Shown here piece by piece: positions 1-5,286 of a stretch of 5,286 nt of DNA. Source of the DNA: Clostridia bacterium (lineage in GTDB: Bacteria; Bacillota_A; Clostridia; Oscillospirales; CAG-272); NCBI GenBank assembly GCA_017445115.1, contig JAFSUU010000113.1, positions 1 through 5,286 on the forward strand, in the 5' to 3' direction. Within the stretch, counting starts at the first letter, position 1. Each line of letters begins with the position of its first letter. The notes below the pieces were generated by a model. It saw nothing but the letters and a program-made list of their open reading frames with translations. It was not told the DNA's origin and did no database searches. The translations under genes were made by a program, and so were the position numbers.

Positions 1-1
1 A

Positions 2-2737
2 TTTATGAAAGCCATTTTCACTCAGAAAATAAGCAAGACAATTGAGATAGAAGATGAGTCGAACAAGAAGGCTTCCGATTTTTATCCGAATGACGGCGAC
101 TGGCAACCGCATTATAACAATGCCATTGAACGCATTGAAGGCTTTCTCAAACTGCATTTGGGTGAGAGATTTCTGGATATGGCTTCGCGAGTTTCAATAA
201 CATGGAACGATCCGGTTATTTCAGATGAATACGGAAAAACAGAAAACGAAGAAAAGCCCCCTGCAACTTCCGGAATTACGCAAAACGCGGAGCAAAACCC
301 CGGCGAGGACAGCGGTGTATCCGTCCCCGCGGCGATCGTGATCGGCGTGCTGGGCGGCGGTGCGGCGATAGCAGGCGCCGCTGCGGCTTCGGCAGACGGC
401 GGAGACGATAAAAAGAAGAAGTCATATAAAATGTATGTGCAAAAGGACTTCGGCGATGCAATACGGCGCGGCGGCGACAAGCCAGTCAAGATACGCGCAC
501 GAATGGCGGAGGTAGACGAAAACGGTGTCGAACATGACCGAAACGATCTGACTGAAAAGATAGGTGTTTCAGCCGACGGAATGACTGTCCACGGCGCAGC
601 GCTCGCAGGACGCTACTGTGAAGCGACAGTAAGCGTACCGGAGAACAATCAGAACGATACGGCAAATATCACCTTCACTTTCATGGGCGAGGGCGGCAGT
701 TTTACCAATACCGTCATATTCCGCATAGTCGACGGTCCTCATCTTAAATTCGTGAACGAGGAAGACGGAACGCTGTATCACGAAAACTGCGGTATTGACG
801 CGATCCCCGGCGATGGGTTTACATACACGGAGAGATTTGCAATAGTCGACGCGCCGACAGCGCCGAAGCTTTCCGATATAACCGCAGTAAATACCGGCGA
901 GTTTGACGTAGAGTTCGCGCTGACGGATCAGCCCGCGCTCTATAAAATGACCGTGAAGAACAACACGAAACCCGATTCGGAACACGATATCTTCGCAAAG
1001 CCCGTTGACAAAAACTTCGAGATCCACGTTAACGTCGAGGGCGAAAAAGAGCCGGTCAAGGGCTACGTAACGGTGAAGCTATATCCCGAAGGGATCACGG
1101 TATCGTCTACGATGGAGGGCAAGAAGAACGACGTCAAATACGTCCGCGTGCAGGCGTACGAGAAGGAATACGTAGGGGATCTGGATAGAAAGTGGCAGGT
1201 CAGCGAGATCAAATTCACCCTCGCCTACAAGGGCAAGGACAAAGCGATCATCGACCCGAAGGAGGCCGAATACAAGTTTGATAAGCTCAAAGGCGCAGGC
1301 GGCAAAGGTACGGCGGCGGCAAAAGAGCAGGCGATCGCAGATAAGTACGATTACAAGGAATCATGGGGCGACTGGAACGGAAAATTCACCTATACGTTTG
1401 AACCTCAGGATATGCTGTGGGAGCCGGACAACGGCACATTCTTTATGGTTCTTTTGCCCGTGACATGCGAATACGACGGACAAACCTATAAAGATGAGAT
1501 ACCGCTTCGGCTTCGCGGCAAGGATCCCGACCCCATGGAGGAATGGAACAAAGAGTACGCCAAGACCCGCGAGAGGATCGAAAGATTTTCTCTGCCGTCT
1601 CAGAAAGATTACAATCTGCAGCAGCTCGAGAAAATAGCGGCAAATGAACCGCGTATCTCCACATGGGAACTGCGTTTGATGGCCAAGGACGTCGTGCGTG
1701 CCTATATGAAATACTGGACGGATCAGAACGAGAAGGATAAGTGGAACGCCTCCGCACTCGACTGGACGGTCTGGGGCCTTGAATGGGTCAAATGGATCGG
1801 CGACTGCGCTTTCTCCTACGTTGTCGCGGCTTATACAGGACCCCTTGAAGCGATCATTACTCCTGCGAAGGATGTTATGGTCAATGCTATTGGCGAAGTT
1901 GGCGTAAATATCGTATGGGGCACAAAGTTTGACGTTAAAAATCTTGAAATTTACGATCAGATCAAAAACGCCGGTGACAACTTTGTTTCAGGCGGTGTTT
2001 CTGACGGGGTAAGCTGGCTTGCATCATCGGGAATGTCAAGTCCCGCAAAGATCAAATATGCCTGCGCAATAATGGGCGGATACTTTGTATTTGCGGTATT
2101 CAACAATTACCTGCTCAGTCTTGAAAAAGGCGAAAACGACTTTTACGGGGCGATAATGGGCGCATTTAAAGACCTTACTGTTACCGCGGTAAAGATCGCG
2201 GCAAGTATGATGTTTAAGAAATGGCTTGAAAGCGAGTCTTTCAAGAAAAAAATAGGTCCTAAAATTCAGGAATTCATGCAAAAGTGGTTCGGAGACAATC
2301 TGAAGGATCAGAAATTCAATATTGAAAAGGCATACAATGAAAGCCAGCAATTATACGGAGATCTTGCTCTCAAAGATACGCTGCTGAATATTGATGTTGA
2401 AGTTACGCGTGCGGGAATAGCGGAAAAATACCTGACTGAACTTCTCGGTGCCGGAGCAGGCTGGATCCATGACAATCCCGATAAAGCGCAGAAACTGCTA
2501 TTCAGCTTCAACCCTGCGGGCGAGATTATATTTACATTCGGCATCAATCTTTTTGCGGGAAACACCGATAACAGCGTTGTTGATTCAGTTTGCGAAATAA
2601 ACATTTCAAAAGCTCTGTCAAACACTTCAAGCAAATTTTTCTCCTGGCTTTACGATATATTCTTCGGTGGCATCCCTGTTGCGGAATCCGTGATAGATAT
2701 CCCCAAAGATCCTCCGCTTCCTCCCGCAAAGAATTAA
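2..2737 (+). CDS. Large modular membrane-associated protein with A/G-rich transmembrane segment and beta-rich domains (5'-partial)
   Basis: I do not recognise this protein by name. Residues below count from the Met at base 5. The frame is open to the window edge (TTT precedes that Met), no ribosome site is visible, and the N-terminus has no signal peptide although its paralogue downstream has one, so the true start is probably upstream. Residues 1-92 are a polar head. Residues 105-129 are an Ala/Gly-rich hydrophobic segment with a GxxxG (G114/G118), followed by DDKKKK (134-139), which looks like a membrane stop. Residues about 143-520 are rich in alternating hydrophobic residues, suggesting several Ig-like beta-sandwich domains; this is inference. 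Residues 554-597 carry seven Trp. Later hydrophobic stretches lie at about 598-620, 685-706 and 713-737. The C-terminus ends in a proline-rich tail (PPLPP). No catalytic motif is seen. TAA at 2735-2737 lies inside the next gene's ribosome site. Residues 90-231 match the end of the third gene. The coding region is certain; its function is unknown. Confidence 0.88.
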   Translation, partial: FMKAIFTQKISKTIEIEDESNKKASDFYPNDGDWQPHYNNAIERIEGFLKLHLGERFLDMASRVSITWNDPVISDEYGKTENEEKPPATSGITQNAEQNPGEDSGVSVPAAIVIGVLGGGAAIAGAAAASADGGDDKKKKSYKMYVQKDFGDAIRRGGDKPVKIRARMAEVDENGVEHDRNDLTEKIGVSADGMTVHGAALAGRYCEATVSVPENNQNDTANITFTFMGEGGSFTNTVIFRIVDGPHLKFVNEEDGTLYHENCGIDAIPGDGFTYTERFAIVDAPTAPKLSDITAVNTGEFDVEFALTDQPALYKMTVKNNTKPDSEHDIFAKPVDKNFEIHVNVEGEKEPVKGYVTVKLYPEGITVSSTMEGKKNDVKYVRVQAYEKEYVGDLDRKWQVSEIKFTLAYKGKDKAIIDPKEAEYKFDKLKGAGGKGTAAAKEQAIADKYDYKESWGDWNGKFTYTFEPQDMLWEPDNGTFFMVLLPVTCEYDGQTYKDEIPLRLRGKDPDPMEEWNKEYAKTRERIERFSLPSQKDYNLQQLEKIAANEPRISTWELRLMAKDVVRAYMKYWTDQNEKDKWNASALDWTVWGLEWVKWIGDCAFSYVVAAYTGPLEAIITPAKDVMVNAIGEVGVNIVWGTKFDVKNLEIYDQIKNAGDNFVSGGVSDGVSWLASSGMSSPAKIKYACAIMGGYFVFAVFNNYLLSLEKGENDFYGAIMGAFKDLTVTAVKIAASMMFKKWLESESFKKKIGPKIQEFMQKWFGDNLKDQKFNIEKAYNESQQLYGDLALKDTLLNIDVEVTRAGIAEKYLTELLGAGAGWIHDNPDKAQKLLFSFNPAGEIIFTFGINLFAGNTDNSVVDSVCEINISKALSNTSSKFFSWLYDIFFGGIPVAESVIDIPKDPPLPPAKN
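272..697 (+). repeat. Copy 1 of the duplicated TM/beta-domain module
   Basis: This 426-base segment of the first gene aligns without gaps to 4861-5286, an offset of 4589 bases. It encodes the PGED linker, the Ala/Gly-rich hydrophobic segment, the KKKK stop and about 95 residues of a beta-rich domain. Identity is uneven. I count 28 mismatches in the 120 bases 281-400, but only 10 in the 297 bases 401-697. The alignment is cut by the right window edge, so the homologous block may extend past 697 in this gene. Confidence 0.95.
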
Positions 2738-2741
2738 GGAG
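2736..2741 (+). promoter_or_regulatory. Ribosome binding site AAGGAG for the zinc-ribbon gene
   Basis: AAGGAG is a near-perfect anti-16S match eight bases before the ATG at 2750. Its first two bases are the last two of the upstream TAA stop, so terminating ribosomes would sit on the initiation site, favouring coupled translation. It decides this start over downstream Met codons. Confidence 0.9.
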
Positions 2742-2749
2742 AAGATGAT

Positions 2750-3973
2750 ATGAACAGATACTGCAATAACTGCGGAACGCAGATAGAAGAGAACACAAAA
2801 TTCTGTCCTCATTGCGGCGGTAAGATTCCCTCGGGAGCAAAATTCTGCGGCGCTTGCGGAACGCCGATCATTTCGGAACAGACAGTCCAATCCGTTACTG
2901 ATCAACAACAGATTTCTTTTGAAGAGACAAAAGATACTCAACACGAAGCTGTAGATGAGGGAACTTTAAATGCAGTCCAGGCCAATGCGGCTCAATCTGC
3001 CGCAGATGAAAATGTATCTTCTGAAAAAAAGGAAGTTCTTACCGATGAAGGACCGCATTTCTGTCCACATTGCGGCAGTAAGCTGCCAGCTGGAGCAAAA
3101 TTCTGCGGTGTCTGCGGAAAGACAACAGAGGCTGTTCCCCCTACCCCGGAATTTGAATCAAAAAAGGCAAGCTTTCACGCTCCGATCTTAAGCGGGGAAA
3201 ATGCGTTCGGACAGGTAGATGTAAACAAAAGCGAAAACGCACATCTGACTCCGGGACAAGTGATAAGCAATTCATTCAGATCACTGATTTCATCTCTGAC
3301 TGCTTTTTTCAAAGACCCGATAAAACTTATTCCGTTGATAATTCTTGCAGTTTTATGGCTTACTATCAATATACTGCAGGCTTGCGGCGTAAACTTTCTT
3401 CCCATTAATGTTTTTTCATTTTTATCGTTTGCCGAAGCAGGCATGCACGGCGGAATACTCGGCGCTTTGGGCGGAATAATAGGAAAAGGCATATTTGCCG
3501 GAGCTGCGGTATCGCTTGTTCGTCTTTTCACACAAAAGAAAGGTGAAAAACGATCTTTTGCAGACATTGTTAAAGGTGCGTTCGGCGTTTCGCCCGATAC
3601 GCTGTGGGCGTATCTGACAGGTATAGGCGCGGCAATGCTTTTGTATCTGTTCATCTCCGGAGGTGCGACGCGAATTTCCTTTATGGGCGGTATCGCGGCT
3701 TCGTTTCTCACAGCGAGAGCGGCGCTTTCGGGCGGTTTTTTGCAAAAGCTGTTCGGTTCGTTCACAAAGAGTAAAAGCCCGTCGAACCCGAACATACAGG
3801 GGCTCATTCGAGGACTGTCCGCAGGCTTCGCTGCCTCTGCACTGATCGGGCTGGCGAATAGCAATCTCATACTGATCATAACCGGCTCAGTACTTCTTAT
3901 AGGAGGCATTGTGATGATGATTCTGCAGGCAACCGGGGTTGTCAAACTCGGAAAGGGGGCGCAGGCACAATGA
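2750..3973 (+). CDS. Double zinc-ribbon polytopic membrane protein
   Basis: This is a 407-aa protein that probably sits in the cytoplasmic membrane with a cytosolic zinc-binding head. Three CxxC knuckles lie at C5/C8, C19/C22 and C33/C36, and two more at C105/C108 and C119/C122. Spacing of ten residues between knuckles fits the zinc_ribbon/DZANK-type families, which are structural and often mediate protein contacts. Residues about 40-100 and 125-165 are Gln/Glu/Ser-rich linkers that look disordered. An amphipathic stretch (about 170-190) leads to hydrophobic segments near 192-210, 212-228, 234-258, 285-305, 308-325, 355-371 and 372-396, so roughly five to seven membrane passes, many of them Gly/Ala-rich. 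The start is fixed by AAGGAG eight bases upstream. The gene begins 12 bases after the first gene and its TGA overlaps the third gene's ATG, so it is cotranscribed with two mosaic paralogues. No enzyme motif is seen. An assembly, scaffold or anchoring role for its neighbours is inference only. Confidence 0.93.
   Translation: MNRYCNNCGTQIEENTKFCPHCGGKIPSGAKFCGACGTPIISEQTVQSVTDQQQISFEETKDTQHEAVDEGTLNAVQANAAQSAADENVSSEKKEVLTDEGPHFCPHCGSKLPAGAKFCGVCGKTTEAVPPTPEFESKKASFHAPILSGENAFGQVDVNKSENAHLTPGQVISNSFRSLISSLTAFFKDPIKLIPLIILAVLWLTINILQACGVNFLPINVFSFLSFAEAGMHGGILGALGGIIGKGIFAGAAVSLVRLFTQKKGEKRSFADIVKGAFGVSPDTLWAYLTGIGAAMLLYLFISGGATRISFMGGIAASFLTARAALSGGFLQKLFGSFTKSKSPSNPNIQGLIRGLSAGFAASALIGLANSNLILIITGSVLLIGGIVMMILQATGVVKLGKGAQAQ
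2801..2860 (+). repeat. Zinc-ribbon unit A of an internal duplication
   Basis: This encodes residues 18-37 of the zinc-ribbon protein (FCPHCG, ten-residue knuckle spacing, FCGACG). It matches 3059-3118 at 16 of 20 residues and at most bases, which indicates an internal duplication. An additional CNNCG knuckle lies just before it at C5/C8. Confidence 0.85.
3059..3118 (+). repeat. Zinc-ribbon unit B of an internal duplication
   Basis: This encodes residues 104-123 (FCPHCG to FCGVCG), a complete four-Cys ribbon separated from unit A by a polar linker of about 65 residues. The differences from unit A are conservative (Gly/Ser, Ile/Leu, Ser/Ala, Ala/Val). Confidence 0.85.
3950..3959 (+). promoter_or_regulatory. 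Ribosome binding site (purine-rich) and ATGA coupling for the third gene
   Basis: GGAAAGGGGG lies ten bases upstream of the ATG at 3970, inside the 3' end of the zinc-ribbon gene. It is a weaker match than AAGGAGG, and the ATGA stop/start overlap at 3970-3973 suggests that reinitiation contributes to translation of this gene. Confidence 0.65.
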
Positions 3974-4044
3974 GAAAACGGATATTTTCAAGCGTGATTT
4001 TGGTCCTTATGATCCTTCCGGCACTATGCATACCGGCATTTGCG
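3970..4044 (+). other. Sec signal peptide of the third gene's product
   Basis: Codons 1-25 have the n-region RKR, a hydrophobic h-region at about 5-19 and a c-region PAFA giving a type I cleavage after A25. A Cys at position 20 is preceded by P-A-L, which does not fit a lipobox, so a lipoprotein is less likely. Confidence 0.85.
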
Positions 4045-5286
4045 GACGGACACACGAGAGACTGGGACATAACCCAGCAACTGGGAAGCAAACGTGATGA
4101 TTTTGAATATCCGTTCTTCTATTTCGATTACAACAACGGCATAACAGGAAAAGAACTTGACGGCATAAGCGAGATATATCTTCAGAATATCGCCGTTTTT
4201 TCCGATCTTGCCGAAAAAGGACTCAGGGAGATAGAACATGATTCCATCATGTATCCTGATTTTGTAAGGCAGCTGACAGTCGGAGGAATAGCTGACAACG
4301 CTCCGTACAATGATCCGAATTATCTCGGTGAACAGATGTATCGCGGAGTATCCATAAAAAAGAACAGCGAGATCAAACTTAATGATTATGACGGAATATT
4401 CTACTTTACAAACGACGACGAATACATAAACTGGGATGACAGCGCTTCTTTGTATCAGATATGGTATACCGTGCGTTACGGCTACTGGGCGTATGTCAAT
4501 TTCTCCGTAGATAATATGGAGTTTACGGATAAAGGCATATTCATGGATTTCCACGGCGAGGAGAGTTACCGTTACGAAGCAGTCTCTTCGATGCATGACA
4601 GCTATCCCGCAGGTCATGATGTGCCGGATGAAGAAGTTGCCAAATTCCAGGAGTTCAAGCAGGCAAACGACAGAAAAAAGGGTATCGACGAGACAAGAAG
4701 AAGCATATCCGTCAAAGGAGCAAAGGCGGAATTTGAATTATACGACATAAAGGATTCTGACGTAAAGAGCCTTATAATGAAAGTCGAAGGCGACGGAATA
4801 ACGCTTTTGTTCAACGTCACCGGAGTAAAGGGAGAAACAAATGCGTCTCCGGTCGTTCCGGGCGTCATCCAGAATGCCGAACAGAGCCCCGGCGAGGACG
4901 GCGGCGTTTCCGTTCCGGCGGCTGTAGTTGTCGGTGTTCTCGGCGGCGGAGCGGCTATAGCCGGAGCGGCTGCGGCTTCGGGTGAAGGAGGAGACGATAA
5001 AAAGAAGAAGTCATATAAAATGTACGTGCAAAAGGACTTCGGCGATGCGATACGGCGCGGAGGCGACAAACCCGTCAAGATACGCGCACGAATGGCGGAG
5101 GTAGACGAAAACGGTGTCGAACATGACCGAAACGATCTGACGGAAAAGATAGCTGTTTCAGCCGACGGAATGACTGTCCATGGCGCTGCGCTCGCAGGAC
5201 GCTACTGTGAAGCGACAGTAAGCGTACCGGAGAACAATCAGAACGATACGGCAAATATCACCTTTACTTTCATGGGCGAGGGCGGC
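3970..5286 (+). CDS. Signal-peptide protein with unique ectodomain plus the shared A/G-rich TM and beta-rich module (3'-partial)
   Basis: The frame stays open for 439 codons to the window edge. The start ATG overlaps the previous TGA (ATGA), and a purine-rich GGAAAGGGGG lies ten bases upstream. Residues 1-25 are a classical Sec signal peptide: basic MRKR, a hydrophobic core (IFSSVILVLMIL) and a probable signal peptidase I site AFA|DG after A25. Residues 26 to about 290 form a soluble, acidic, aromatic-rich domain (for example YFDY near 50, YGYWAYVNF near 170) with a charged, probably helical stretch near 215-245. I do not recognise it, and it has no visible match in the first gene's head. From residue 298 the protein becomes the same as the first gene: PGED linker, hydrophobic Ala/Gly-rich segment 313-337, DDKKKK at 342-347, then the beta-rich domain. 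By analogy it could run several hundred residues further, but this cannot be seen. A cell-envelope location is well supported; the function is unknown. Confidence 0.9.
   Translation, partial: MRKRIFSSVILVLMILPALCIPAFADGHTRDWDITQQLGSKRDDFEYPFFYFDYNNGITGKELDGISEIYLQNIAVFSDLAEKGLREIEHDSIMYPDFVRQLTVGGIADNAPYNDPNYLGEQMYRGVSIKKNSEIKLNDYDGIFYFTNDDEYINWDDSASLYQIWYTVRYGYWAYVNFSVDNMEFTDKGIFMDFHGEESYRYEAVSSMHDSYPAGHDVPDEEVAKFQEFKQANDRKKGIDETRRSISVKGAKAEFELYDIKDSDVKSLIMKVEGDGITLLFNVTGVKGETNASPVVPGVIQNAEQSPGEDGGVSVPAAVVVGVLGGGAAIAGAAAASGEGGDDKKKKSYKMYVQKDFGDAIRRGGDKPVKIRARMAEVDENGVEHDRNDLTEKIAVSADGMTVHGAALAGRYCEATVSVPENNQNDTANITFTFMGEGG
4861..5286 (+). repeat. Copy 2 of the duplicated TM/beta-domain module (cut by window edge)
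   Basis: This is the same-strand counterpart of 272-697, placed at the C-terminal end of the visible part of the third gene. Of the 99 codons from 4990 to the edge, only one changes the amino acid (Gly to Ala at residue 395). The longest exactly identical runs are 68 and 77 bases. Bases 4870-4989 are far more diverged at silent sites, although 34 of 40 residues are kept. Confidence 0.95.
4906..5007 (+). other. Predicted transmembrane segment and basic stop-transfer motif in the third gene's product
   Basis: Codons 313-337 encode a run rich in Val, Ala, Gly and Ile with no charge, followed by EGGDD and four Lys ending at codon 347. Behind a cleaved signal peptide this would give a type I topology: residues 26-312 outside, and everything after the lysines inside. 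The equivalent region in the first gene is 317-421. The segment is unusually rich in Ala and Gly, so it may pack tightly (small-xxx-small contacts) or be only marginally hydrophobic. Confidence 0.7.

Noticed and set aside
112..489. Antisense open frames at 112-489 and 4614-5078 whose products begin with the same 29 or so residues
   Set aside because: The shared start is simply the reverse complement of the duplicated module; both are low-complexity Ser/Ala/Pro shadows of the sense genes without convincing ribosome sites.
2738..2749. Promoter or terminator between the first and second genes
   Set aside because: The gap is only 12 bases and is filled by the ribosome site and its spacer.
3175..3945. 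256-codon antisense open frame opposite the zinc-ribbon gene
   Set aside because: It lies wholly within a well-supported sense gene with its own strong ribosome site, and its Pro/Ser/Ile-rich product is typical of a mirrored hydrophobic coding region.
4018..4035. Possible lipoprotein cleavage at Cys20 of the third gene's product
   Set aside because: The residues before the Cys are Pro-Ala-Leu, not a lipobox, and a good AFA|D signal peptidase I site follows.
4024..4617. 197-codon antisense open frame opposite the third gene's head domain
   Set aside because: The sense strand has a signal peptide, stop/start coupling and an uninterrupted frame; the antisense product has no recognisable domain.
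272..5286. The two similar segments as ends of a mobile element or composite transposon
   Set aside because: Both copies are in-frame coding parts of larger genes; no transposase, inverted terminal repeats or target duplications are visible between them.

Overview
The window holds three same-strand genes packed as one operon. There is no RNA gene, CRISPR array, insertion sequence or visible terminator, and the only intergenic gap is 12 bases. The strong AAGGAG Shine-Dalgarno site, the CxxCG double zinc-ribbon membrane protein, the tolerance of ATA, GGA and AGA codons and the moderate GC content suggest a low-to-mid GC Firmicute, probably an anaerobic gut-type clostridium. That assignment is an inference from style, and I cannot name a genus.

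Layout. (1) Bases 2-2737 encode the last 911 or so codons of a large membrane-associated modular protein. The frame is still open at the left edge, so the Met at base 5 is probably internal. (2) Bases 2750-3973 encode a 407-aa protein with N-terminal cysteine zinc ribbons, an acidic/polar linker and a polytopic membrane C-terminal half. (3) Bases 3970-5286 encode the first 439 aa of a secreted or membrane-anchored protein. It starts inside the stop codon of gene 2 (ATGA overlap), has a clear signal peptide and runs off the right edge.

The main point of interest is that genes 1 and 3 are mosaic paralogues. Their N-terminal regions show no visible relationship, yet both then enter the same module: a short PGED linker, an Ala/Gly-rich hydrophobic segment, a DDKKKK basic stop and a beta-rich domain. 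Inside this module, 120 bases over the linker and hydrophobic segment are only about 77% identical, while the adjoining 297 bases are about 97% identical, with 9 of 10 differences silent. This step points to recent gene conversion or cassette exchange with a boundary near base 400 (and near base 4990).

How the genes work together can only be inferred. Operon structure and translational coupling suggest that the zinc-ribbon membrane protein works with two variable-head, common-stem envelope proteins, perhaps as an assembly or anchoring partner. I do not recognise a named system, and no catalytic motif is visible in any of the three proteins.
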